From contig JAEWJM010000028.1 in the NCBI GenBank assembly GCA_023386585.1, positions 1-64,000 of the forward strand: 64,000 nucleotides of DNA. Direction: 5' to 3'. The notes beneath the pieces are model-generated. The model ran no database searches. It had not been told where the DNA came from and was given only the letters and a program-made list of their open reading frames with translations. Positions 1 to 7,547 of the stretch are shown piece by piece. The stretch is from Bacteroidota bacterium (GTDB lineage Bacteria; Bacteroidota; Bacteroidia; Flavobacteriales; Flavobacteriaceae). The first letter of the stretch is position 1. Every line of letters starts with the position of its first letter. Position numbers and translations under genes: made by a program.

Positions 1-530
1 GGCCCATAATAATCCCTCGTAAATCGTTTTTTATAGCACATGAGGATTTCCCGCAAAAGTTTGTAAATACGCAAAAGATGCAGTCCGGCTATCGGGCGTG
101 TGGGCCAGCACAATATCGATTGCCCAGAATAACGGATGAAATCAGAGGTGAAGATTGAAATCTTCACAGATTTTGCGGTATAATTTCTTCCTGGCTATTC
201 TTGCGGACCACGATCACGCCGGTGTCAGCCAATGTCAATGATAACCACCTCGCGTGAAGGATGGAAGCGCAAATCCTTGCTTTGGAATGCTCATCGGTTG
301 CAACAAACTTGTGCAAGATTGAAGCGCACAGCCTGACCCGAAGGGGCACGCCCAAAAAAATTTACAGATTATCCGCGGCGAACCATTGGATATTTATCGC
401 TGTCATAGTTGTGGAGGAAATTGCTCCCGACACTGCACTGCTCGTCGACGCGGTTTAGAATGCCGTATAAATCGCTTTTTGGCGCTTCTGCTTCGCGAAT
501 TTGCGAACATAAAGGCCTTTCGACAGGAGA
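1..530. other. Non-coding left end, no gene recognised
   Basis: I see no convincing gene here. Two short ORFs on opposite strands (164-355 and 261-458) have no recognisable family, and they run through a decayed copy of the window's dispersed repeat (253-338), which explains the duplicated CASILH-like segment in the minus-strand reading. A perfect inverted repeat with 9-bp arms (GTGAAGATT / AATCTTCAC, 148-167) is present without a T-run. The rest looks like spacer or decayed sequence. Confidence 0.6.
253..338 (-). repeat. Decayed copy of the dispersed hairpin repeat
   Basis: On the minus strand this segment contains AAGGATTTGCGCTTCCATCC, close to the right arm of the intact copies, and its other end matches the left arm (plus strand AAGATTGAAGCGCACAGCC against AAGATTGCAGCGAACAGCC in the copy at 28406-28487). 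Arm order and spacing are those of the intact copies in minus orientation. Many mismatches suggest an old copy. I identified it by eye only. Confidence 0.5.
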
Positions 531-560
531 AAAAAAAACGGGCCTTTAGAGCCCGTTTTT
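531..560 (-). terminator. Rho-independent terminator of the TonB receptor operon
   Basis: The arms ACGGGC (538-543) and GCCCGT (551-556) enclose a 7-nt loop and extend through A/T pairs. Read on the minus strand the hairpin is followed by eight T residues. It lies 17 bp beyond the stop of the last gene of the leftward operon. Confidence 0.85.
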
Positions 561-577
561 CGTAAATGATGAATTGT

Positions 578-1963
578 TTAGTTTACAACGATATCATCGA
601 TATCCATATTCGTTGTAATTAAGGGAGCAATAGCTGATCCTTTGTATTCGAAGATAAAGTACCCGTTTCCTGTTACTGACGCGGGGATATTATAAGTACC
701 GCTAGAAATAAACGACGAGTTGCTTCCGTCTGCAATTGTGAAATTATTTGTAATGTTCACCAATGTAGCGGTTGAAATATCAGCGCCCGGAGTATAATCA
801 GTGCTATAGTAAACTTTCAAGGTGTTACCATTGTAGAAAGATGCTTTCGTTTTAAATGTCAGCGTGTTTGCTGCAGTCATGTCGACCGGAACAATGAATA
901 ACGTGCGATTGATTTCGGGTGTTCCGCCAAAAGAAGACATTTCAATGTATTTTGTACCACTGCTGCGGACCCTCCAAAGCTTACTGCCTTTAACAGGATC
1001 GTTGATGTATTTCGGAAAGTTGAATTGGCCCGTTGTAGCAGAGCCTGCTGTATAGCTTTCGAAGTTTTCGGTAAAGCTGCCGCTGTAAACAATCGCATTC
1101 CCAACAACAGGAGGATTAACATCGACCCTTGCATTGTTTAGCCTAACATCGCTTTCGACGCGGGCAAGGAACTGAAAATCATTTCCGTATTTGGTCATAA
1201 CGCCACGGATGTTTCCGCTGCCTTCCGGTACCTGGTGCGTTGACCACGGTGCAAAGCTGCTCACGCGGAAATAGCGCGTGGCTCCTCCGGCGATATCCGT
1301 AATGTCGTGGTTAGTAGCGCCACCTCCGGAATCAACGTCGTAGTACGTACGTCCCATCGATCCGTCGGAAAACTCGACATTGGTCAGCTCAACAAGCGTG
1401 TTAAGATTGGCATTGTTGGCAGCCTGGCTTAGTGGCATCAGGCGTACCAGATCTTCTTCGCTTACAACGGTTGCAGACGGGAAAAGATAATTTTGCCATT
1501 CGTTTGGCGAAATGCGGCCTACTTGAGGAGCATCAGTTGGATTTGGCTGATAAAGCGCCCCGATTTGCATCGATCCGTCAACAATCGCGCGGTACAGTCC
1601 GCCCAACTTGATATAAACCTTGCGCCCCGGTGTGAATCCTTTTGCAAAGTAGGTCAGATCAACGTCAACGCTGAATCCAACAGGAGTTCCCTGTGCTGTT
1701 GGTACGCTTTGAAACGAGATTGAATTGTAGAAATTTCCGGTCTCGTCGCTTGAGGTTACATATGCTTCAATTACATCGTCAGCCATATATTGTGTAGGCG
1801 TGGAAGTGGTTTCGGCGATAATTTGCTCGACAGTTTTCGTCGGCGTCAGCTCATAGGTCTGAATGCCGGTATTTGGGTTGTCATACACGTCGCTATTGAC
1901 ACAGCCCGTGCTCATTGCGCCAGCAAGCGCAACCATGAAAACCGATTTAAATATTGATTTCAT
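578..1963 (-). CDS. DUF5689 domain lipoprotein with C-terminal choice-of-anchor-type domain
   Basis: This 461-residue protein has a lipoprotein signal (hydrophobic stretch, then STGC with the lipidated Cys at residue 21). Residues about 40-280 resemble DUF5689, including an EAYVTSSDETGNFY segment and a later FLARVESDVRL segment. The last ~160 residues resemble a choice-of-anchor J/beta-sandwich module ending in MDIDDIVVN. It is the third gene of a leftward operon behind a TonB-dependent receptor and a second lipoprotein, 11 bp from the latter. DUF5689 proteins in Bacteroidota are often encoded near or fused to secreted nucleases or phosphatases. The role inferred here is a surface-exposed binding or accessory lipoprotein of the receptor; the substrate is unknown. 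Confidence 0.8.
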   Translation of the reverse strand: MKSIFKSVFMVALAGAMSTGCVNSDVYDNPNTGIQTYELTPTKTVEQIIAETTSTPTQYMADDVIEAYVTSSDETGNFYNSISFQSVPTAQGTPVGFSVDVDLTYFAKGFTPGRKVYIKLGGLYRAIVDGSMQIGALYQPNPTDAPQVGRISPNEWQNYLFPSATVVSEEDLVRLMPLSQAANNANLNTLVELTNVEFSDGSMGRTYYDVDSGGGATNHDITDIAGGATRYFRVSSFAPWSTHQVPEGSGNIRGVMTKYGNDFQFLARVESDVRLNNARVDVNPPVVGNAIVYSGSFTENFESYTAGSATTGQFNFPKYINDPVKGSKLWRVRSSGTKYIEMSSFGGTPEINRTLFIVPVDMTAANTLTFKTKASFYNGNTLKVYYSTDYTPGADISTATLVNITNNFTIADGSNSSFISSGTYNIPASVTGNGYFIFEYKGSAIAPLITTNMDIDDIVVN

Positions 1964-1974
1964 AGATTTTTTTA

Positions 1975-2589
1975 TTAGTAAGTTATCCTGATGTTGTCGA
2001 TCTGGTATCCGCCGTCAAGTTGGCTGTTTGTTCCCGAACCTTTAACCCTAAACGCCAGATGAAGCGTCCCGGTATAGGAAGAAAGGTCAACAACTCCCGA
2101 CTTTACATATTCGAAATAAGTGCTGTTTGGAGTTGGAAGTGCAACTTCAAGTGGCTCCCATGTTGCATCAAGAACGTTGGTTCCGTCAAAGTCGGTAGAG
2201 ACAAGGACTTCAAGGCTGTTCGCGGCTGACGACACATAACTTTGTGACGACCGGAACTGAAGTTTTTCGCCTTCGTGCTCGTCCATGTTGATTGCCGGTG
2301 AGATCAGCCATCCAATATTCACCGGTTCCGGTGCACTTGGATTGTAGGCGCTGAATTCGGCATACGCATCGCCGGAATAAACCTGTTCTTTCCAAAGCAT
2401 TGTTCCTGCCTCGGCGTAGTTCAACCAATTTGGCGTATTAAGCACGGTATTGTCGACTGCACCTTCTGAGAAATCCTCAGCGAAAAGCATTGGAGTGAAA
2501 CCGTGTACTTCATAGTCATCTTCCTTGGTGCAGCCGCTGAACAAGACTGCAGCGAAAGCGATCGGAAGAAATAATTTATTTGTTTTCAT
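1975..2589 (-). CDS. Choice-of-anchor J / DUF5017-like lipoprotein
   Basis: This 204-residue protein has a lipoprotein signal peptide (FSGC, Cys20). The mature part carries FAEDFSEG near its start, then WLISPAINM, then GGYQIDNIRITY at the end, the pattern of jelly-roll choice-of-anchor J domains in Bacteroidota. It lies 10 bp downstream of the TonB-dependent receptor and 11 bp upstream of the DUF5689 lipoprotein, so it is very likely co-transcribed. The domain type suggests a cell-surface ligand-binding or scaffolding role. No catalytic motif is visible and the ligand cannot be read from the sequence. Confidence 0.75.
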   Translation of the reverse strand: MKTNKLFLPIAFAAVLFSGCTKEDDYEVHGFTPMLFAEDFSEGAVDNTVLNTPNWLNYAEAGTMLWKEQVYSGDAYAEFSAYNPSAPEPVNIGWLISPAINMDEHEGEKLQFRSSQSYVSSAANSLEVLVSTDFDGTNVLDATWEPLEVALPTPNSTYFEYVKSGVVDLSSYTGTLHLAFRVKGSGTNSQLDGGYQIDNIRITY

Positions 2590-2599
2590 AGCAGTTGTA

Positions 2600-5425
2600 T
2601 TAGAAATTAACGTACAGGTTTACAAAATAAGTACGACCGTATCCATAGAAATATTTCGGACCAAATGCCGGAGTTCCGCTTGAAACATCCTGGTTAAGCT
2701 GCCTGAAGTCGGCGTTGCGCGCCTGTTCAAATCCGCCTGTTTTGTACACTTGGTCAAAAACGTTGTTGATGCTGGCAAAGAAACCAAAAGTTTGCTTACC
2801 GATTTTCCATGATTTTCCACCGGTCAGGTTGACCAACATAAAGTTATCGAATTTTTCCTGTTTCAACAATTCCCTTGCACGTTCACTTGTCGCTTCCGGA
2901 TAAGGAAGTCCGAATGGATCGTCAGGATTGTTGAAGAAGTTTGCGGTACGTGTAATTGGCGCAATGTCGATGTAATTGTTTGCAAGGTAGTTTGCGTTGG
3001 CGCCGACCCACCAGAAATGAGGATCGCGATATTCGATTCCCAATGATGCTGCTTCCTGCGGCATTCCCGGCTGACGGTAGTTTTTCAGGAAAGCGGTACC
3101 GAAATTTGCAGTTGGATAAGGATTTTCCGCAGTTGCGATTGCATCTACATTCAGTGAAACGTTCGGATTGTTATCGTAAGTGTACTCGCCATAAGCCGCT
3201 GTAGCAGTCAGCTTGATGGTTGAAGTAACCTGGTATTCAAGGCCAAGTTCAGCGCCAAGATTCTTTTTGTCGATACCGCTTACCGTTTCAGCTACGAAGT
3301 TACTTGAATCAGCTGTGTCTGCGTTTCCGTCATCAATCGAAATTCCGTCAGCGAAGAAAAACGATGTCTCTACTGCGTTTTGGATTTTCGAATAGAAAGC
3401 AGTCAAACGGCCCTTGAATTTAGGCGTTTTGAGGATGTAGCTCGCATCTCCGCTCATGATCCGCTCTGACGAAACATCAGGAATCACGTTGTTGTTGATA
3501 CGTGAATTCGGGAAAACATTACGCATTGTCGGCGCTTTGGTCATGTAAGCACCATTGAAGGTCAACATGTGCTGGCCTGTAATTTTGTAGGTAAGTCCGC
3601 CTTTGAAACCGAAGTTTTCGAACAATACCTTGTCGCTGCGTCCATAAGAGTTGGTTGGATAATAACCATTCCTGTACAATCCTTCCCTTTGGTATTCTGA
3701 CCGCTCGAAGCTTTGTGCCAGGTAAAAATCAACGTATTTGTAGGTAAATTTAAACTGGGTGAATGCGTCGATCGTTGTTGCGTAAAGGTTGTAGTTATAA
3801 CCGAACTGGTCTCCAACGCCAACAACCCTTCCCGGATTGTTCAGGTTTGATTGCTGTTGATTATAGTTCGTTCCGTAGGAATCCTCGTCTTTCCAGTACG
3901 AACCACCCAACAGGTCAAGCAGGTACTGATAGTTGTGCGATTTCAACCGTCTGAAAGTTGCCCCTCCGTTGAACACGATGTTATCGGCCAATTGCGAGTT
4001 GATAACAGAGTTTGCTGTGAACTGCCTGTCGTCGGTGCGGTCTTCATAAAGGATTACGTTGCTGCGTCCCGGCTCAAGCTTGAACGGATTTGAGTTGTTG
4101 AAATAAATTCCGTTCCAGTCAATTTGACCGTTCGCAAGAAAGTTGTTGCGTACAAGCGCGGCCTGTGCCTGGTTTTCAGGGCTGTCGCCGATGTAGTGGT
4201 TAAAGTCGTCGTATGCCGATGTATAGTAGCTTGGCAGGAACCTGTAGTAAGTCGGGTCCGGGCTATCAACTCCGGTATAATCAAGCCTGCTGTTTCCAAT
4301 CTTACCTTTTTGGTAGGCAATGTTGGTATTGAGGTTTGTATTGTCTGAGATTTTCCAGTAATGTCCGAGGATCACCATCGGCTCCTCAACATCTTTATCA
4401 CGCGAGTTGCGTTTTTTTCCATCTTGCCATCCCCAGTACGAATTGTATCGGAAGCCTTTCAGGTCGGTTACTTCCTGTGTATTTGGTGAATTTTTTCCAC
4501 GGCTGTTTTGAGCGAAGATCGAAGTCACGTTGATCGAGTGCTTGTCGTTGAATTTTTTCTCAACGCTGGCAAAGAATGAGTTTGCGCTGTAGTCGGTACC
4601 TTCAAAATAACCTTCCACGGCCCAACGGCGCGAAGCTGAAATCACATAAGCCCAACCGTCGGCGTTCATGCCCGACGCGTGTGTTCCCATCATCCTCCAG
4701 TTGTAGTTGGTGTTGGTTCCTGCGAACGAGATACGTGATCCCGGTCTGTAGGTGGAAGCGCGGGTGTTGATTTCCTGTGTTCCAAGAATGCCGCCGAAAG
4801 TATAATCTGACGGAGTCGAACCAATCGTAAACTCCTGGTTTCTTGTGGCATCGTTCAATCCGCCCCAGTTGCTCCATTGTGGTCGCCCGTCGTAAATTTT
4901 GTTCATCGTGATCCCGTTGATCATCGTGCGGCCGTATTCATTGTCTAGTCCGCGCATCCTGAATCGGGCCTGTCCCCAGTTGAAAGCCGCCGCTTGCTGG
5001 AATGCATCCCGAGACGCCTGAAGCAGTCCTGAAGTACTTTCAGATCCGCTATTGTCATCTCCAAGGTCATTTTCGGTAATCGTAATAAGGCTGGTTTGTT
5101 GTTCCTCGGTGATATCCTCCTCAAGAACAACGACGCCAAGGTCGATGATCTTATTGGCAACAACCGTCACAGGAAGCAGCTTATCGATGTAACCTGCACT
5201 GCGAACGAGCAATAGCCTGTTGCCCGCCTCCACATTATCAAAGGTGAAAACTCCCATCGCATCAGTCATCTGGGTCAGGTTTGTGTTCTGGATCGAAGTC
5301 ACAACGCCTTGCATAGGCTTTTGAGATTTCATGTCCACAACTTTACCTGTAATTCCAGTGGGCGCTTGAGCAAAAGCGAATAGCACCTGCATTACAAACA
5401 AAGCACTAAAAAAGATTTTTTTCAT
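2600..5425 (-). CDS. TonB-dependent outer-membrane receptor with N-terminal carboxypeptidase-regulatory-like domain
   Basis: This 941-residue protein starts with a signal peptide ending near AFAQ. Next comes a carboxypeptidase-regulatory-like beta-sandwich (about residues 22-105: GITGKVVDMKSQKPMQGV and GVFTFDNVEAGNRLL), as in many Bacteroidota receptors. A plug domain (about 125-245) holds RFRMRGLDNEYGRTMINGI, and a long beta-barrel follows, ending in the aromatic YFVNLYVNF. No SusD partner follows; two lipoproteins take that position. It is the first gene of a three-gene operon divergent from a secreted endonuclease/phosphatase. Inferred role: TonB/ExbBD-powered import of an unidentified nutrient, possibly something released by the neighbouring phosphoesterase. 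Confidence 0.9.
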   Translation of the reverse strand: MKKIFFSALFVMQVLFAFAQAPTGITGKVVDMKSQKPMQGVVTSIQNTNLTQMTDAMGVFTFDNVEAGNRLLLVRSAGYIDKLLPVTVVANKIIDLGVVVLEEDITEEQQTSLITITENDLGDDNSGSESTSGLLQASRDAFQQAAAFNWGQARFRMRGLDNEYGRTMINGITMNKIYDGRPQWSNWGGLNDATRNQEFTIGSTPSDYTFGGILGTQEINTRASTYRPGSRISFAGTNTNYNWRMMGTHASGMNADGWAYVISASRRWAVEGYFEGTDYSANSFFASVEKKFNDKHSINVTSIFAQNSRGKNSPNTQEVTDLKGFRYNSYWGWQDGKKRNSRDKDVEEPMVILGHYWKISDNTNLNTNIAYQKGKIGNSRLDYTGVDSPDPTYYRFLPSYYTSAYDDFNHYIGDSPENQAQAALVRNNFLANGQIDWNGIYFNNSNPFKLEPGRSNVILYEDRTDDRQFTANSVINSQLADNIVFNGGATFRRLKSHNYQYLLDLLGGSYWKDEDSYGTNYNQQQSNLNNPGRVVGVGDQFGYNYNLYATTIDAFTQFKFTYKYVDFYLAQSFERSEYQREGLYRNGYYPTNSYGRSDKVLFENFGFKGGLTYKITGQHMLTFNGAYMTKAPTMRNVFPNSRINNNVIPDVSSERIMSGDASYILKTPKFKGRLTAFYSKIQNAVETSFFFADGISIDDGNADTADSSNFVAETVSGIDKKNLGAELGLEYQVTSTIKLTATAAYGEYTYDNNPNVSLNVDAIATAENPYPTANFGTAFLKNYRQPGMPQEAASLGIEYRDPHFWWVGANANYLANNYIDIAPITRTANFFNNPDDPFGLPYPEATSERARELLKQEKFDNFMLVNLTGGKSWKIGKQTFGFFASINNVFDQVYKTGGFEQARNADFRQLNQDVSSGTPAFGPKYFYGYGRTYFVNLYVNF

Positions 5426-5478
5426 AAATAAATTAATTAATTTTTCCTCACCACCGTTAGTAAAAACTTAACAGCGCG

Positions 5479-5486
5479 CAAATGTA
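5479..5486 (-). promoter_or_regulatory. -7 element upstream of the TonB receptor operon
   Basis: Minus-strand TACATTTG matches the Bacteroidota -7 consensus TAnnTTTG and lies 53 bp before the receptor start. It sits 20 bp from the opposite-facing element of the divergent phosphoesterase gene, so the two promoters share one short control region. Confidence 0.5.
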
Positions 5487-5506
5487 CAGCATTTAATAAT
5501 ATTATC

Positions 5507-5514
5507 TACTTTTG
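5507..5514 (+). promoter_or_regulatory. -7 element of the endonuclease/exonuclease/phosphatase gene
   Basis: TACTTTTG matches TAnnTTTG and is 44 bp upstream of the start codon, in an AT-rich stretch. Confidence 0.6.
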
Positions 5515-5558
5515 GCGCAAATTTTGTCCGCTACTTCACTCAAATACACCTCACTTTT

Positions 5559-6659
5559 ATGAGAATCCGAAATTTTATCGTTTTATTATTTGCGCTATTC
5601 GTAATTCATGGCGCCAAATCGCAGGAAAAAAAGTACATTGTTCATACAGTCGCTTTCTGGAACCTGGAAAACCTTTTCGACACGATCAACAATCCGAACA
5701 ATGACGAAGAATGGCTACCGATGGGTCTTCAGCGGTGGACATCCAAAAAATACCACAAGAAGCTCGAAAATCTTTCCCGTGTGATGGCCGAAATCGGCAC
5801 CGGCGAAAACCCGAATTCCCCAACGCTCATCGGCGCATCCGAAATCGAGAACCGCGGCGTACTTGAAGATCTGGTCAAACAGCCAAAATTGCTCGGAAAA
5901 GACTACGGCATCGTCCACTACGATTCACCGGATAAAAGGGGAATCGACGTTGGGCTGCTTTACCAAAAGAAGCACTTTAAGCCAACAAGCACCAGCAATA
6001 TTCCGCTGATGATTTACCGCGACGAAAAAGCCGATAAAAAATCCAAAGAAAAAGAAGAGCTGACCGACGACCAGATCGAGGCAGATAAGGCATCGCGGCG
6101 GATTTACACCCGCGACCAATTGTTGGTTACCGGCCTGCTCGACGGAGAAGAGATCAACATTCTTGTCTGCCACTGGCCATCGCGTTCAGGCGGCGAAAAG
6201 AAAAGTGCACCTTACCGAAATGCAGCCGCCGATCTGACACGCCATATCGTAGATTCGCTCCAGCGGATAAAACCCGACGCGAAAGTCATCATCCTGGGCG
6301 ATCTTAACGACGGTAGTTTCAACCAAAGCGTTAAAGTACACGTTGGCGCCAAAGCCAAAAAAAGCCAGTTGGGCACAGGCGACATCTACAATCCATTTGA
6401 AGAAATGGCAAACAAAGGAATGGGAACAATCGCCTACCGCGATGCCTGGGATATTTTCGATATCATCATGATCACCCAGCCGTTCACCCAACCCGACTAT
6501 TCGACGTTCCGCTACTGGAAAGCCGGAATCTATAATCCAGCCTACCTGATCACGACGACCGGCCAATACAAAGGATATCCGCTTCGCCACTCGATGACTG
6601 AAGTAGGTTTCAGTGACCACTTTCCGGTGTACATTTACCTGATAAAAGAACAGAAATAA
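5559..6659 (+). CDS. Secreted endonuclease/exonuclease/phosphatase family protein
   Basis: This 366-residue protein has an N-terminal signal peptide (about 1-22). It carries the full set of EEP-fold motifs: WNLENLFD (34-41), EIEN with metal-ligand Glu (95-98), HWPSRSGG with catalytic His205, GDLND (247-251) and the terminal SDHFPVY with the Asp353-His354 pair. The family contains metal-dependent nucleases and phosphodiesterases, so an exported phosphoesterase is expected, probably periplasmic or secreted. It is transcribed away from the TonB receptor operon through a shared promoter region. Its exact substrate (DNA, RNA, nucleotides or phospholipid headgroup) cannot be decided. A strong terminator follows. 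Confidence 0.88.
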   Translation: MRIRNFIVLLFALFVIHGAKSQEKKYIVHTVAFWNLENLFDTINNPNNDEEWLPMGLQRWTSKKYHKKLENLSRVMAEIGTGENPNSPTLIGASEIENRGVLEDLVKQPKLLGKDYGIVHYDSPDKRGIDVGLLYQKKHFKPTSTSNIPLMIYRDEKADKKSKEKEELTDDQIEADKASRRIYTRDQLLVTGLLDGEEINILVCHWPSRSGGEKKSAPYRNAAADLTRHIVDSLQRIKPDAKVIILGDLNDGSFNQSVKVHVGAKAKKSQLGTGDIYNPFEEMANKGMGTIAYRDAWDIFDIIMITQPFTQPDYSTFRYWKAGIYNPAYLITTTGQYKGYPLRHSMTEVGFSDHFPVYIYLIKEQK

Positions 6660-6665
6660 AAGAGG

Positions 6666-6690
6666 AAGCCGACAAATAGTCGGCTTTTTT
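6666..6690 (+). terminator. Rho-independent terminator after the EEP gene
   Basis: The perfect 8-bp stem AAGCCGAC / GTCGGCTT (6666-6673 and 6679-6686) has a 5-nt loop and is followed by a T-run. The T-run continues into TATTTTTG (6690-6697), which fits the -7 element of the next gene, so terminator and promoter appear fused. Confidence 0.85.
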
Positions 6691-6697
6691 ATTTTTG
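6690..6697 (+). promoter_or_regulatory. -7 element of 3-hydroxyanthranilate dioxygenase gene
   Basis: TATTTTTG fits TAnnTTTG and is 23 bp before the start codon. It overlaps the T-tract of the preceding terminator. Confidence 0.45.
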
Positions 6698-6720
6698 TAA
6701 ATTAGCGTAAAACATACGAT

Positions 6721-7257
6721 ATGAGCATAGCCGCGCCATTCAACCTGAACCGCTGGATTTCGGACAACCGCCACCTGCTGAAACCGCCCGTCGGGAACAA
6801 AAACATTTACCCCGAAGCATCCGATTATATAGTGATGATCGTCGCCGGTCCAAACGCCCGCAAAGATTACCATTACAATGAAACCGAAGAGCTTTTTTAC
6901 CAACTCGAAGGAACGATCAAAGTCGTTGTTCAGGATAATGGCGAACGCCGCGAAATGGAACTCGGCCCCGGCGATATGTACCTTCATCCTGCAAAAACGC
7001 CACATTCGCCGGTGCGAAGCGAAGGCTCGATCGGATTGGTCGTTGAACGGATACGTGCCGGAAAAGGCTTCACCGACGGCCTGCTCTGGTTCTGCGACAA
7101 CTGCAACAACAAGCTTTATGAAGTCTATTTTGAGCTCCACGACATCGAAAAGGATTTTCTTCCGCATTACCAACATTTCTACAATTCGCTCGAATTACGC
7201 ACCTGCAACCGCTGCGGGCACGTCATGGAAGCCGATCCAAAGTATACCGGTCATTAA
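6721..7257 (+). CDS. nbaC: 3-hydroxyanthranilate 3,4-dioxygenase
   Basis: This 178-residue cupin has the length of bacterial 3-HAO. His51, Glu57 and His95 (in HYNETEE and TPHSPVR) fit the catalytic iron triad and have the same numbering as the well-studied Cupriavidus enzyme. Two CxxC pairs (Cys125/128 and Cys162/165) make the second, rubredoxin-like iron site of the bacterial class. The enzyme opens 3-hydroxyanthranilate to 2-amino-3-carboxymuconate semialdehyde, which cyclises to quinolinate (NAD precursor) or is degraded further. It acts in the cytoplasm in the kynurenine branch of tryptophan catabolism; kynA lies about 50 kb away at 56983-57927. Kynureninase and kynurenine monooxygenase are not in the window. 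Confidence 0.95.
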   Translation: MSIAAPFNLNRWISDNRHLLKPPVGNKNIYPEASDYIVMIVAGPNARKDYHYNETEELFYQLEGTIKVVVQDNGERREMELGPGDMYLHPAKTPHSPVRSEGSIGLVVERIRAGKGFTDGLLWFCDNCNNKLYEVYFELHDIEKDFLPHYQHFYNSLELRTCNRCGHVMEADPKYTGH

Positions 7258-7264
7258 TTTTTGT

Positions 7265-7363
7265 AGCTGTTTCCCGCTTTCCGCTGTATCTTTTTTGCTT
7301 TTGGCTACGTCCTGAATTTCGTGCGTACTGTGTCAAAAAAGGATGCCGCTGCAATCGGGGCTA
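7265..7363 (+). repeat. Dispersed hairpin repeat, copy A
   Basis: This ~99-bp element starts AGCTGTTTCCCGCTTTCCG and ends CCGCTGCAATCGGGGCTA. The ends are imperfect inverted repeats that would fold as a hairpin (inner halves CCGCTGTATCTTTTTTG against CAAAAAAGGATGCCGCTG). Related copies lie at 15439-15538 and 54648-54744 (same strand), at 28406-28487 (opposite strand), and a decayed one near 253-338. It is non-coding and sits between two genes. Confidence 0.75.
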
Positions 7364-7449
7364 TTTTTGGGATAGGTACAAGGCGCAGGGTACAGGGCAC
7401 AAGGATGGCATAGGATACGTGACGAAAATCCCGGACCGAACACCGAATA

Positions 7450-7473
7450 CCCCACACCCCACACCCCACACCC
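7450..7473. repeat. Short tandem heptamer array (CCCCACA)
   Basis: Three complete CCCCACA units plus CCC lie 75-98 bp upstream of the aldehyde dehydrogenase start, in an otherwise non-coding spacer. Short arrays like this can change length by slippage, but the sequence alone does not show whether this one does. Confidence 0.8.
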
Positions 7474-7547
7474 AATACGGTATCTACTACATTTTCACCA
7501 CTGAATTAAAAAAGGTAACTTCGCGCCAATATTTTAAAGACCAGACC

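Noticed and set aside
55..110. AAAAGATGCAGTCCGGCTATCGGGC near the left end
   Set aside because: It resembles part of a repeat arm, but only ~20 bp match and the second arm is missing, so it was not listed as a copy.
164..458. Two short ORFs at the left end (minus 164-355, plus 261-458)
   Set aside because: No recognisable family, opposite strands over the same bases, and they read through a decayed repeat copy; the duplicated CASILH segment comes from the repeat arms.
7419..7547. Long N-terminal extension of the aldehyde dehydrogenase
   Set aside because: It translates the CCCCACA tandem array and repeat-flanking sequence; ALDH7 enzymes begin near the MSATITDNFG start at 7548, which also fits a -7-like element.
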